DNA of 64,000 bases from Methylomonas montana (GCF_030490285.1 NZ_CP129884.1:1612001-1676000); one strand, 5' to 3'; counted from the stretch's first letter, positions 8,849 through 18,003 are shown. Numbers and translations: made by a program. The notes: a model not told the origin generated them from the sequence alone.

Positions 8849-9458
8849 TAACTACGAACAACTGAGTGATCAAGATACCATGGGTATTCTGTTCAATTTA
8901 TTATCTCCTGAGGCTGTACTCAGAGATCATCCTGCACAAGTTATTGATATATATCCTCCTCTTGGTCCTGGTCTTAGATCAATTGCTCGGATAACAGGCG
9001 GACATATTTATTACGAAAAATCTACTTTCCCTATGCCAGCGCTGGAGGCGTTACAAATTTCGATAACTTCTGGAGCGGTAGAGAGGGATTCAGAAAACAG
9101 AATGGTTGCTTTTTTAGAATCGCGTGCACCAACTCGTTCATTTCAAGAACTCAATGAGCGACTGGGTTTGGCTACCGTTGAGTTGGTCTCCAACGACGTA
9201 AATATATCAACTGACCGCACAAGGCCAACGAGTTTTACTTGCTCAAAAACAGTCATTTTCCCCGCTGGCGAAGAGTTACTTGATATGAATACGTGGGAAA
9301 TGGTTAGGTTACCGGGCAACATGCTTATCAGTGTGTCGGCCTCAGCAACTGGTGTTCTCGAAGAAAATAAGTTCTACGGTACAGTTCTTAACAACATGGT
9401 GATCAACAATGCTTATCCGATTACCCTTGAAGGTCAGTTTTGCTTATATGTCACTTGA
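8849..9458 (+). pseudogene. HsdR_N-type nuclease gene, 3' part
   Basis: This is the continuation of the nuclease gene after the insertion sequence. The frame runs from the right target copy through NYEQLSDQDTMGILFNLLSPEAV to TGA at 9456-9458, about 200 residues. An ATG at 8880 could in principle start a separate 192-residue polypeptide, but there is no ribosome-binding site and the nuclease core lies upstream of the IS. The C-terminal portion is not a recognised domain. It lacks helicase motifs, so the intact protein was a short stand-alone HsdR_N-type protein and not a full type I restriction subunit. Confidence 0.72.
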
Positions 9459-9847
9459 TTAGCTGGCTAGGGTTGGGTAGAAAAGTATTGCATACCGAAC
9501 GTCCGCGCCACCAGAAAATAAACAAGGTTCCCTTCAACTTTCGGTATGGTTTTCTCCCGCATGCTGCGCCGAGCACTGGAGCTTTTGAACGGGGTTGCCG
9601 AAGGGGCAGGAAGCCCCTTTCGGCAACCCCGTTCAAAAGCGAGGAGCGCTGGAAGCAAGCGGCATCCGGGTGGCTTTTTCTTTGGGTACTTTCTTTTGGC
9701 GGAGCACAAATTCGCCTGGAGCGAATTTGAACAGCCGATAGGCTGGCCCGCAGGGCGAAAACCAGGGATGGTTTTCGTAGCGAAATTATCGCGGCTGTCG
9801 GTCCGCGAACCGACATTAAAAAGCCGTCGCGATAGCGACACAAAAAA
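9459..9847. repeat. Dispersed repeat region with a 60-nt hairpin
   Basis: No credible gene is present in this 389-bp stretch; the open frames are products of repeat sequence. Its centre is a long inverted repeat, 9581-9640: arms of 27-28 nt (GCTTTTGAACGGGGTTGCCG and complement) with one bulge and a 5-nt loop AGGAA. To the right are a stretch rich in CTTT (about 9672-9705) and a smaller hairpin GTCGGT-CCGCGA-ACCGAC (9797-9814). The layout resembles dispersed palindromic repeats found beside mobile DNA in Proteobacteria. It separates the element graveyard on the left from the signalling operon. Confidence 0.65.
9818..9839 (-). terminator. Candidate terminator of the signalling operon
   Basis: On the minus strand, just after the stop of the GGDEF gene, there is a short stem GTCGC-TATC-GCGAC (9839 to 9826) followed by GGC and five Ts (9822-9818). 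The stem is only 5 bp, so this is a weak candidate. Confidence 0.3.
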
Positions 9848-11509
9848 CTAACCCCGAATCGGCGGCTCCAACAAAACATCAGCCAACCGCCCCTCATCCC
9901 GCCCCAATATCACCGGCACCAACCCCTCATCAGAATAAATACAATAACCATTCCGACCGTTATGCTTGACCTCGTACAAAGCCGCATCGGCCTTGTGCAG
10001 TAATTCCACCAAGTCGGTGCCATCCAGCGGGTATTGGGCGACGCCGATGCTGGCACCGACGTAATCGTGGCGCGAGTCGCCCAAATCAATGTCGCGGCTG
10101 ATGTTGCCGATCAACCTCAATAGAAATTGATGCAGGGTCTGGGCGCCGGGGTGTTTGTGTAAACAGATCAAGAACTCGTCGCCGCCCAATCTGGCCAGCA
10201 GATCGACGCCGCGTACCATGGTTTTCATGCGTTTGCCGATTTCGATTAATACTTTGTCGCCAGCCAGATGGCCCCATTGGTCGTTGATTTGCTTGAAACG
10301 ATCCAGGTCCAGCAGCAGCAAGGTGACGTTGTCGTTTTCTCGGTCGGTATAATTTAGATTGAGGCGGACTTCCAGTCCGCGGCGGTTCAGTAATTGGGTC
10401 AGGGCATCGTGGTGCGACTGGAAACGCGCTTCGTCTTCTTGTTGTTTACGGCTGCTGACGTCCATGAATAAACATTCGGCCACCAGCTTGTATTCCGGAT
10501 GCGAATGAGTGGAAATCAGCACGTGTACCCAATCTTGCCTATTGTCGGCCCGACGCAAGCGTAAATCCTGAGATTGCGGGGTATGGCTCACCAGCGCGTT
10601 CGCCAACAGACCGCGAAACTCGTTCGGCTCGAAAAACAAGGCAATTTCCCAATGTGCCAGCAAGGAAAATACGCTTTGCACTTTGTCGGGCCAATCTTCG
10701 AACAGCTGGTTGACGGCGGGGTTGGCGATCAGACAATGGCCGTGTTGGTCGAGTAGGGCGATACCGGTTGAGGCTTGGGTAAAGATGGCTTCGTATTGCC
10801 GCTCTAAAGCTTCGATTTGTCGCCGTAGTACGCGCTCTTTACGCATCGATACCGCGACGGCGGTTAGCAGGGTGTTGATGTTGTCCGCCAAGGTGGTTAA
10901 TTCGTCGCGATGATGGGAGTTGACGACGGTCAGTCGTTGTTCGGTGCCGGGTATAAGCGTGCTGAGTTGTTGCGATAGTCTGAGCAGCGGATTGCTGACC
11001 AGGCGGCTGATGATCAGCCAAAATATAAGAGTGGGAAATAACACTAAGCTGCCAAGGGCAATCGCCATTTTTTTTGCGCTGGCGGTGGCTCGTTGGTGGA
11101 TCACGGGGGGATGTAGGGCCACTTCCAATGTGCCGACTGTTTCGTTGTCGTCGAACGGCGATTTGAGTAAGCGGGTGATCAAGGGTTGCGCCGCCAAGTT
11201 TGGGTATTTGGCCTTTTTGACATCCAGGCCGGTATCGTTGGCTAGATGTACGGAAGCCACGAAACTACTGCGCAACACGCCGCGTACCACGTCGTCGGCG
11301 ATCTGCGGATCGCCGGCGTAGAGGGCGATGGCGGCGGAATATTCCATGGCGTCGATCAATTCGCCGACTTGCTGTTGAGCGTCGTGTTCGGCATCTTGGA
11401 AGGTCAGCGCGTAAACGCCGAGCACGATCAGCGCGCTGAGCAAGAGCATGCCCAAAAAGACCAGTATCGATAACCGGGTTTTCAGACTGTGTACTACTTG
11501 GCTAGTCAT
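9848..11509 (-). CDS. Membrane diguanylate cyclase (HAMP-PAS-GGDEF)
   Basis: This 553-residue inner-membrane protein should make cyclic di-GMP from two GTP. Domains in order: transmembrane helix 13-33, periplasmic sensor of about 110 residues (CHASE8-like by appearance), transmembrane helix 148-168, HAMP about 169-225, PAS-like about 236-350, GGDEF about 362-525. The active-site motif GGDEF is intact at 442-446. The RxxD inhibitory site (R433, D436) stands five residues before it, so product inhibition is likely. It is the last gene of a leftward operon after a porin and a small phosphate-binding-like protein, 34 nt from the porin. The periplasmic partner suggests that the cyclase reads out a ligand entering through the porin; that link is inference. 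Confidence 0.9.
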   Translation of the reverse strand: MTSQVVHSLKTRLSILVFLGMLLLSALIVLGVYALTFQDAEHDAQQQVGELIDAMEYSAAIALYAGDPQIADDVVRGVLRSSFVASVHLANDTGLDVKKAKYPNLAAQPLITRLLKSPFDDNETVGTLEVALHPPVIHQRATASAKKMAIALGSLVLFPTLIFWLIISRLVSNPLLRLSQQLSTLIPGTEQRLTVVNSHHRDELTTLADNINTLLTAVAVSMRKERVLRRQIEALERQYEAIFTQASTGIALLDQHGHCLIANPAVNQLFEDWPDKVQSVFSLLAHWEIALFFEPNEFRGLLANALVSHTPQSQDLRLRRADNRQDWVHVLISTHSHPEYKLVAECLFMDVSSRKQQEDEARFQSHHDALTQLLNRRGLEVRLNLNYTDRENDNVTLLLLDLDRFKQINDQWGHLAGDKVLIEIGKRMKTMVRGVDLLARLGGDEFLICLHKHPGAQTLHQFLLRLIGNISRDIDLGDSRHDYVGASIGVAQYPLDGTDLVELLHKADAALYEVKHNGRNGYCIYSDEGLVPVILGRDEGRLADVLLEPPIRG

Positions 11510-11543
11510 GGCTTTGAGTCAGCGGCGCGGGAAGGCAAACCGA

Positions 11544-12794
11544 TTAAAACACAAAATCCAAGGTGGCCGAGAATATGTTGGAAAATTCCTTGGGCTGGGG
11601 GACGCCGTCTTGATCGGTGCGCCATAAGCCGATGCCGTCGCTATTTCTGACGTGTACCAAGTCGTACTGTAGCTTGAGGGCCAAGTTGTTATAAAAATCC
11701 CAACGTCCGCCCAGGGAAATCGTTTCCTGGTTGGAATAGCTTTCCGCGAACGGGCGCTCGGCGGCGGCCTGCAGGTCAGGGAAGGGCAGTGGGCTGGGTA
11801 CTTCCGGCCGGCCATTGGCAGGCCAGAGTGTGCTGTAACCGATAAACGGCGTGACCGAGCCGAGCCGGTAACCGACCGTTGCATAAGCCGTATAAACGTC
11901 GGCGATAAAGCCGTTGCCGTGGAACAGGCGGCCGAACTCAAACTGGGCGCGCCAGGGATCACCTTCGTAGGCCAGGCCGGCCGATAGGAAATGATTCTGG
12001 CTGCCGCGTAAGGTGTAGCGGCTGCTTAGACTGGCTGCGTCCGGATAGAGGAAGTCGGGCAGTTGCTGGATATTGGATTGCAACTCTTGTAAACCCGGAT
12101 GGTTGGATTGCAATTGGGTGCCAACATAAGATAGCTGAGCATGCCAGTCCTGCCAGCGCAGATTGACGTTGCCACCCCACAGTGGCGCAATCTGGATCTT
12201 GTAGTTTGGGGTGCTGGGATAAAACGGCGAGGCTTCGCCGGCAAAGGCCTTGATGCTGAGACTGATATCGTCGATATCGAACGAATAGGTGACGTCGCCG
12301 CCGTTGAAATGAAACAGCGGCAAGCGCCCATAAAATTCGATGGGTGGCCGCACCCATAAATAGCTATAGCCGATATTGCGCTGATCCGATACCAGGCCCA
12401 TGTCCAGACCCACCCGGCCGGCGCGCAATTGCCAATTGGCGTTGGGCCGGTAGCTGATAAACGCCCATTGCAGGCTTTCTTCGATGGTTTGCGCTGGCCG
12501 GTCTTTTAGCACGGCCTGGACGGTAGCCGACCATTGGGGGTTGATGACTGCATCGATCTGCATCCCCAGCCGGCTGTCGGTGGACAGCGGCAAGCTACTG
12601 CTGCTGATGCCTTCCTGATCGGCAATGTCACGTGTCAATGCGTGATGAGCTTGATCGCTGGTCGCCAGGCCTAACGTGCCGAAGCCGCTGATACGCAATC
12701 GGGATTGGTTGCCGAGATCGATATTCCATTCCGCTTGGCCGGTCGTGGTCGCCAGGAGTCCGCAGGCGGCGAGAAGGGCAGTGAGAGTTTTCAT
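11544..12794 (-). CDS. Outer-membrane porin-like beta-barrel protein
   Basis: This 416-residue protein has a clear signal peptide (MKTLTALLAACGLLATTTGQA, cleavage near residue 21). It has alternating beta-strand character throughout and a C-terminal phenylalanine (LDFVF), the usual outer-membrane insertion signal. It reads like a narrow porin: ISGFGTLGLA near the start, YRPNANWQLRAGRVGLDMG, and repeated strands ending in aromatic residues. No close named family is recognised. It is the middle gene of the leftward operon, 18 nt after the small periplasmic protein and 34 nt before the diguanylate cyclase. A role in uptake of the ligand sensed by the operon is plausible but not shown. Confidence 0.75.
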   Translation of the reverse strand: MKTLTALLAACGLLATTTGQAEWNIDLGNQSRLRISGFGTLGLATSDQAHHALTRDIADQEGISSSSLPLSTDSRLGMQIDAVINPQWSATVQAVLKDRPAQTIEESLQWAFISYRPNANWQLRAGRVGLDMGLVSDQRNIGYSYLWVRPPIEFYGRLPLFHFNGGDVTYSFDIDDISLSIKAFAGEASPFYPSTPNYKIQIAPLWGGNVNLRWQDWHAQLSYVGTQLQSNHPGLQELQSNIQQLPDFLYPDAASLSSRYTLRGSQNHFLSAGLAYEGDPWRAQFEFGRLFHGNGFIADVYTAYATVGYRLGSVTPFIGYSTLWPANGRPEVPSPLPFPDLQAAAERPFAESYSNQETISLGGRWDFYNNLALKLQYDLVHVRNSDGIGLWRTDQDGVPQPKEFSNIFSATLDFVF

Positions 12795-12812
12795 CGCATG
12801 AACTCCTGATAG

Positions 12813-13241
12813 CTATTCAAGATAAAACAGAACGCGTACCGACGGGGTGACTCTATCCTCTTCCACATAGCCAATCGCATCGCGATTTTGCGATACGGCC
12901 TGCAATACGCTGAGACTGTCCGGCAACATGCGTGGCGGTGTGGCGCGGCCGCTGAACATTAGCCGAGCCCAATAGGCGTTGATTTGCGCCAGTGGCCTTC
13001 CGGTTAGGGCTTCGTAAAATCGTTCTCGTATCGGGGAGCCCCCTTGCTGATCGAGTGGCAACGGGATGCGGTTATTAGTTAGGCTCAGTAAACGGCCCAT
13101 GAAGATGTCGACCACTTGTTTGCGGGATATATCGGTAAAACTACTTTCCGGGTGGACGATAATGGCGATGCGTGACTGAGCGACACCGGTCGGCGACCAG
13201 AGTGTGACCAGCAACAGCAGAAATTTCGCCAAGGGATGCAT
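12813..13241 (-). CDS. Small periplasmic phosphate-binding-like protein
   Basis: This 142-residue protein has an N-terminal signal peptide (LAKFLLLLVTLWSPTGVAQS, about 4-23). The remainder resembles one lobe of PstS-type periplasmic binding proteins: ISRKQVVDIFMGR, GSPIRERFYEALTGRP, and VLQAVSQNRDAIGYVEEDRV, where the last segment is the usual GYV strand. It is much shorter than PstS (about 320 residues), so it cannot form a full two-lobed binding protein by itself. It opens a three-gene operon with a porin and a diguanylate cyclase and may present a ligand, phosphate or another oxyanion, to the cyclase's periplasmic domain. No ABC transporter genes are nearby. Confidence 0.75.
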   Translation of the reverse strand: MHPLAKFLLLLVTLWSPTGVAQSRIAIIVHPESSFTDISRKQVVDIFMGRLLSLTNNRIPLPLDQQGGSPIRERFYEALTGRPLAQINAYWARLMFSGRATPPRMLPDSLSVLQAVSQNRDAIGYVEEDRVTPSVRVLFYLE

Positions 13242-13473
13242 CGTCGATAACTACCCGGAAATTTTGAGTGAGAATGGTACCCGCCCCGGCGATTCTACCA
13301 CCTAACCTTCTCTGACCGATATGGGAGTGAGGCTGTCGATGTTATTGATTAGTCGTTTGACTGGTTTTCAGGCTTTCGGACAGGGAGATGTTTATTTTGA
13401 GGGAGCTGTTTGCGATTTGGGGCGCACTGGATATGACTTGGCCAGCATTTGGCGTTCTTTATGGCATGGTGTC

Positions 13474-13499
13474 AAAAAAAGGCCGGTTACCCGGCCTTT
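13474..13499 (-). terminator. Intrinsic terminator of htpG
   Basis: On the minus strand, directly after the htpG stop, there is a 9-bp GC-rich stem AAAGGCCGG with loop GTAA and complement CCGGCCTTT, running into a T-tract (13478-13474). This is a textbook Rho-independent terminator. Confidence 0.88.
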
Positions 13500-13514
13500 G
13501 TGTTGTGGCTAAGT

Positions 13515-15461
13515 TTACGCTAACAAGCCTTGCAGCAAGCCGTTCAGCTTATGCACAAATGCCGACGGATCGTCGAGCTGACCGCCTTCGCTGAGGATGG
13601 CTTGGTCGAACAAGATATGGCTGATGTCCGCGAAGCGGGCATCGTCCTGCTCGTTTTTCAAGGCCTTGACGATGGCGTGGTCGGGATTGATCTCGAAGAT
13701 CGGTTTGCTGCCGCCCATGCCCATCATGTTCATGGATTGGCCGGCTTCTTTCATGATCCGCTCCATATTCAGGCTCATGTCGTAAGCGCCGGTCACCAAG
13801 CAGGCAGGGGAGTCGGTCAGGCGGTGGCTGACTTTTACCTCGCTGACTTTGTCTTTCAACACTTCCTGGATTTGTTTCAGGACCGATTCGAAATCCTTGT
13901 TGATTTCTTCTTGATGCTGTTTTTCTTCTTCAGAGTCGAATTTATCCAAATCCAGTTCGCCCTTGGCGATGGATTGCAGATGCTTGTCGTCGAAGTCGGT
14001 CAGGCTGGACACCAGCCATTCGTCGATGCGGTCGGACAGCAGCAACACCTCGATACCTTTCTTGCGGAAGATTTCCAGATGCGGGCTGTTTTTGGCGGCG
14101 GCGAAGCTGTCGGCGGTGACGTAGTAGATTTTCTCCTGGCCTTCCTTCATCCGGCTGACATAGTCCGCCAACGAGACATTCTGGATTTTGTCGTCGGTAT
14201 GGGTGGACGAGAAACGCAGCAACTTGGCAACGCGGTCCTTGTTTTTATGGTCTTCGATCGGGCCTTCCTTGATGACGTTGCCGAACTGCTCCCAGAATTT
14301 TTGGTATTTTTCCGGATCGTTCTCGGCCAGATCTTCCAGCATGCCCAGCACTTTTTTCACCGCGCCGGTTTTGATCGCGCTGATCTGTTTGCTTTGCTGC
14401 AAAATCTCGCGTGAGACGTTCAGCGGCAAGCTGTCGGTATCGATCACGCCACGCACGAAGCGCAGGAAGCGCGGCATCAATTGTTCGGCATCATCGGTGA
14501 TGAAGACTTTTTTGATGTACAGTTTCACGCCGTGTTTGGCGTCACGGTCCCACATGTCGAACGGCGCGCGGCTGGGTACATACAGCAGCAAACTGTATTC
14601 GTTGGTGCCTTCGACGCGGCTATGCACGTGAGTTAACGGCTCCTGGAAGTCATGCGAGACGTGTTTGTAAAACTCGGCATATTCTTCTTCGGAAATGGAA
14701 TCTTTCGATTGCGTCCATAAAGCCGATGCGCTATTGACGGTTTCATCTTCGACGCGGGCCGGCGCGGTTTCGTTACCTTCTTCGTCTTTCTCGGCCGGAA
14801 TTTCCTTGCTCATCACGATAGGCAGGGAAATATGGTCGGAGAATTTTTTAACGATGGAACGTAGTTTCCAGCTGTTCAAAAACTCTTCTTCGCCTTCTTT
14901 TAGATGCAAGACGATTTCGGTGCCGCGGCTGGCTTTATCGACTGATTCGATGGTGTAATCGCCTTCGCCGGCCGATTCCCAACGTACCGCTTCGGAGGCC
15001 GGCGCGCCGGCTTTGCGAGTGGTCAGCGTGACTTTGTCGGCGATGATGAAGGCCGAATAAAAGCCGACGCCGAATTGGCCGATCAGTTCGCTGTCCTTGG
15101 CTTGGTCGCCAGTCAGGCGCTCGAAGAATTGCTTGGTGCCTGACTTGGCGATGGTGCCAATATGGTCCTGCACTTCGGCGCGGGTCATGCCGATGCCGTT
15201 ATCGCTGATGGTGATGGTCTTGTTGGCTTCGTCAAAATCGATGCGGATTTTTAACTCGCTATCGCCTTCGTACAAGCTGTCGTTGGCCAAGGCTTCGAAA
15301 CGCAGCTTGTCGGCGGCGTCGGAGCCGTTGGAGATCAACTCGCGCAAAAAGATTTCCTTGTTGCTGTACAAGGAGTGAATCATCAAGTGCAGCAAATGCT
15401 TTACTTCGGTTTGAAAACCTAGGGTTTGTTTGTTTGCCTCAACAGTCATGTCTATACTCAT
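13515..15461 (-). CDS. htpG: Molecular chaperone HtpG (Hsp90)
   Basis: This 648-residue protein is full length for bacterial Hsp90. HtpG is an ATP-dependent cytoplasmic chaperone that acts on partly folded clients with DnaK. The N-terminal GHKL ATPase motifs are clear: [21 protein letters not shown] and [12 protein letters not shown]. The middle and dimerisation domains follow ([13 protein letters not shown], and the C-terminal MNMMGMGG region). The start at 15461 is tentative: ATG 15449 (MTVEANKQ) is in frame and matches other HtpG N-termini as well; neither has a strong ribosome-binding site. A sigma-32-type promoter lies immediately upstream and an intrinsic terminator immediately downstream, so it is a single-gene heat-shock unit. 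Confidence 0.97.
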   Translation of the reverse strand: MSIDMTVEANKQTLGFQTEVKHLLHLMIHSLYSNKEIFLRELISNGSDAADKLRFEALANDSLYEGDSELKIRIDFDEANKTITISDNGIGMTRAEVQDHIGTIAKSGTKQFFERLTGDQAKDSELIGQFGVGFYSAFIIADKVTLTTRKAGAPASEAVRWESAGEGDYTIESVDKASRGTEIVLHLKEGEEEFLNSWKLRSIVKKFSDHISLPIVMSKEIPAEKDEEGNETAPARVEDETVNSASALWTQSKDSISEEEYAEFYKHVSHDFQEPLTHVHSRVEGTNEYSLLLYVPSRAPFDMWDRDAKHGVKLYIKKVFITDDAEQLMPRFLRFVRGVIDTDSLPLNVSREILQQSKQISAIKTGAVKKVLGMLEDLAENDPEKYQKFWEQFGNVIKEGPIEDHKNKDRVAKLLRFSSTHTDDKIQNVSLADYVSRMKEGQEKIYYVTADSFAAAKNSPHLEIFRKKGIEVLLLSDRIDEWLVSSLTDFDDKHLQSIAKGELDLDKFDSEEEKQHQEEINKDFESVLKQIQEVLKDKVSEVKVSHRLTDSPACLVTGAYDMSLNMERIMKEAGQSMNMMGMGGSKPIFEINPDHAIVKALKNEQDDARFADISHILFDQAILSEGGQLDDPSAFVHKLNGLLQGLLA

Positions 15462-15485
15462 TTGGTTGTAAAGTGGACTCGGGCG

Positions 15486-15514
15486 AGTTGGGGATGATAA
15501 TTTTATTTTTCAAG
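15486..15514 (-). promoter_or_regulatory. Sigma-32 heat-shock promoter of htpG
   Basis: On the minus strand there is a perfect -35 element CTTGAAA (15514-15508), a 14-nt spacer, and CCCCAACT (15493-15486) against the -10 consensus CCCCATnT. Spacing and sequence match RpoH promoters. Transcription would start about 7 nt further, leaving a short leader before ATG 15461 or 15449. Confidence 0.8.
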
Positions 15515-15575
15515 TCCGGCCGAGTCGCGGATTTTATGGAGTCGAATTCTTGAGCGTTTTATTGCCATTCCCATC

Positions 15576-17204
15576 ATGAGTTACAGTTTAGCCGGCAAAA
15601 ACATACTGATTGTCGAAGACAACCCGGTGTTCCGCAAAGCCATGCGGGACATGCTGTATAGCTTGCGAGCCGATGTCGTGGTCGAGGCGGATAACGGTAT
15701 CGCCGCAATCGATGCCGTGGCTAAGAGCAATTTCGACATTGTTTTATGCGATTACAATCTTGGGCCGGGCAAGAACGGTCAGCAGGTGCTGGAGGAAGCT
15801 CGGCATCGTAAGTTGATCGATTATCGCTGTGTGTTCATCCTGATCAGTGCCGAGCAATCGACTAGCGTGGTGCTGGGGGCCATGGACAGCAAGCCCGATG
15901 AATATTTGGCCAAGCCTTTCAATGCCCAACAGCTGATGAGTCGCTTGACCAGGCATTTCGAGCGCAAGGATTATTTAGCCAATGTCGACAAGGCGATTGC
16001 CAAGGGCGATCTGCCGCTGGCAATTCTACTTTGTGATCAGTTATTGGCGGTGGGCGATAAAAAAATGCATTTGCATTTGCTGAAAATGCGCGCCGAGCTA
16101 GCGATTTCCGCCGGCGATTTCGATAAAGCCGGGCAAATTTACCAAGAAGTGTTACAACATCGAGAATTACCTTGGGCGCGTTTGGGCTTGAGCGTCATCG
16201 ATTTTCAGAACAACAATATCGAACAAGCGCTTGCCGGTTTTCAAAGTCTGGTGGCGGAGAATCCGATGCTGATGGAGTGTTACGACTGGCTGAGTAAAAC
16301 GTATGAGGCCTTGGATCAGTATCACGATGTCGAAAATGTGTTGCAGCAGGCGCTGGAGTTGTCGCCGCAATCGATTTTGAGACAAAAGAAACTAGCGGAA
16401 ACCGCCGATAAAAACGGTAATCTGGAAGCCGCCGAAAAAGCCTACAAGACAGTGGTGAAACTGGGTAAACATTCCGTACACCGTTCATGCAGCGATTTTG
16501 CCGGACTGGCGAAGCTGCAAGCCAAAACCAACGCCAGCAACGAGGCTTTGAAAACCCTGGCGCAAATGCGCGAGGAATATGCCAATCATCCGGAAGCGGA
16601 ATTACGGGCCAGCACTTTGGAAGCCGATGTGTATAAGGCCTTGGGGAATGAAGAGTTATCGCAGCAAGCTTTGCAGAAGGCTCTGGATTTATGCGGGAGT
16701 CTCGGCAACCAGACGCCCAGAGACTTGCAATTGGAGGTGGCCAGGACCTGTTTTTTGAACGACGAGCACGGTCGGGCCGAAGCAATATTGCAGGATTTGA
16801 TCCATTGCCATATCGATGACGATCGGTTTTTGGACGATCTGCGCCGGATGCAAAGCGGTATCGGCATGGATAATCATTCGGAAATATTGATTCAGAAAAC
16901 CAAGCAGGCCTTGATCGCTACTAACAATCAGGGCGTGGCGCTGTATAAACAAGGCAAGTTTAAAGAGGCTTTGGATTTATTCGAGCAGGCCATTCTGACC
17001 ATGCCTGACAATAAAACCATTATCGTCAATATGCTGAAAATCCTGATTCACGATTTGAAGGCGAATGAGTTTAGCGTCGAAAAAAATCAACGGGTCAAGG
17101 CTTTGTTTCAGAAGGCCAAACAAGCGGGCGTCGATCAACACAAACTGGGGATATTGCAAATGGAGTATGCAAAATTGCGACAGTCTCAATTGGCGAAGGC
17201 GTAA
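15576..17204 (+). CDS. Response regulator with TPR repeats
   Basis: This 542-residue protein has an N-terminal receiver domain (about 8-125) with the acidic pocket E14/D15, phospho-acceptor D59 (LCDYNLG) and conserved K113 (LAKPF). About 400 residues of tetratricopeptide repeats follow, for example in the stretches around 150-300, 310-380 and 440-500. There is no DNA-binding or enzymatic output domain, so the output is probably protein-protein interaction. A histidine kinase gene starts 3 nt after its stop, making a two-gene operon. It is divergent from htpG, sharing a 114-bp intergenic region. Similar REC-TPR proteins occur in Pseudomonas and Vibrio; the partner for the TPR part is unknown here. 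Confidence 0.87.
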   Translation: MSYSLAGKNILIVEDNPVFRKAMRDMLYSLRADVVVEADNGIAAIDAVAKSNFDIVLCDYNLGPGKNGQQVLEEARHRKLIDYRCVFILISAEQSTSVVLGAMDSKPDEYLAKPFNAQQLMSRLTRHFERKDYLANVDKAIAKGDLPLAILLCDQLLAVGDKKMHLHLLKMRAELAISAGDFDKAGQIYQEVLQHRELPWARLGLSVIDFQNNNIEQALAGFQSLVAENPMLMECYDWLSKTYEALDQYHDVENVLQQALELSPQSILRQKKLAETADKNGNLEAAEKAYKTVVKLGKHSVHRSCSDFAGLAKLQAKTNASNEALKTLAQMREEYANHPEAELRASTLEADVYKALGNEELSQQALQKALDLCGSLGNQTPRDLQLEVARTCFLNDEHGRAEAILQDLIHCHIDDDRFLDDLRRMQSGIGMDNHSEILIQKTKQALIATNNQGVALYKQGKFKEALDLFEQAILTMPDNKTIIVNMLKILIHDLKANEFSVEKNQRVKALFQKAKQAGVDQHKLGILQMEYAKLRQSQLAKA

Positions 17205-17207
17205 TTC

Positions 17208-17891
17208 ATGCCGGCTAATATTGAAAATAACGGTTTGTTTCCGACGATTCTCGCGTCCACCGTGCATGACATTAAGAATTCGCTGAGCACTTTGTTGGCG
17301 TTGATTCGGCAAACCTTAGCCAAGCAAAATAATTGCAGCGACGACTTAAACCAGTTGGAATTTGAAGCGGCGCGGATCAATCACAGTTTGATGCAGTTAT
17401 TGGTGATGTATAAAATCGATTCCCAAAAATTTAGTTTGCTGATCGACGAATATCCGGCGATTGATATTATTCGCGAAGCCGTGGATCAACAAGCGCGCTT
17501 GTCTAGGCTGAACAATATCGATTTGCAGATAGCATGCGACGACGAGGTGATGTGCTATTGCGACTATCCGAATGTCAGCAACGCGTTGGCGTCGGTGTTG
17601 AATAATGCCTTGCGTTATACCAAGCAAACGGTCCTAATCTCCGTCTCGGAAGAAATCGGCTATTTGAGAATAACCATTGAAGACGATGGCGAGGGCTATC
17701 CAGAGCATTTTTTGAATGCCGATCTGAACAATATGGCGGATTTGGATTGGGTAAGCGGCAATACCGGTTTGGGGTTGTATTTTGTCTCGGTGATAGCCGA
17801 GCTGCACAAGAGGGGCGATGTCTGTGGCTATGTGCAAGTGGATAATCAAAGCCGTTTGGGCGGTGCCAGGTTTAATCTGTTTTTACCCTGA
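17208..17891 (+). CDS. Soluble sensor histidine kinase
   Basis: This compact 227-residue kinase has no transmembrane segment. The H-box TVHDIKNSLSTLL contains the probable phospho-accepting His20. The GHKL ATPase follows: N-box region NALASVLNNALRY, D-box ITIEDDGEGYP and G-box GNTGLGLYFV. There is no sensor domain beyond the first few residues, so its signal must come through a partner protein. It follows the REC-TPR regulator with 3 nt between stop and ATG, so the pair is almost certainly co-translated and cognate. The kinase is small for the family but shows all core boxes. Confidence 0.88.
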   Translation: MPANIENNGLFPTILASTVHDIKNSLSTLLALIRQTLAKQNNCSDDLNQLEFEAARINHSLMQLLVMYKIDSQKFSLLIDEYPAIDIIREAVDQQARLSRLNNIDLQIACDDEVMCYCDYPNVSNALASVLNNALRYTKQTVLISVSEEIGYLRITIEDDGEGYPEHFLNADLNNMADLDWVSGNTGLGLYFVSVIAELHKRGDVCGYVQVDNQSRLGGARFNLFLP

Positions 17892-18003
17892 TGTCGAGTT
17901 GGTTTGGCTGGCGGCTAACGCTAGTACTAAGGTACAATAAGCCCGACAACGTTGCTGTGTTTCGTTGAGTCAGATAGATAACAAATAGAAAAAACCTTTA
18001 AAT

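Noticed and set aside
9451-9897. Open frames of 96-148 codons in the repeat region before the GGDEF gene
   Set aside because: They read across a long inverted repeat in several phases and on both strands, which is expected of dispersed repeat DNA and not of a gene.
13321-13512. Short rightward frame between the phosphate-binding-like gene and htpG
   Set aside because: It has no ribosome-binding site, overlaps the htpG terminator and has no recognisable feature.
13530-14414. Rightward 294-codon open frame opposite htpG
   Set aside because: It is the mirror of the highly conserved htpG coding strand, has no ribosome-binding site and reads as low-complexity Phe/Val/Asp-rich sequence.
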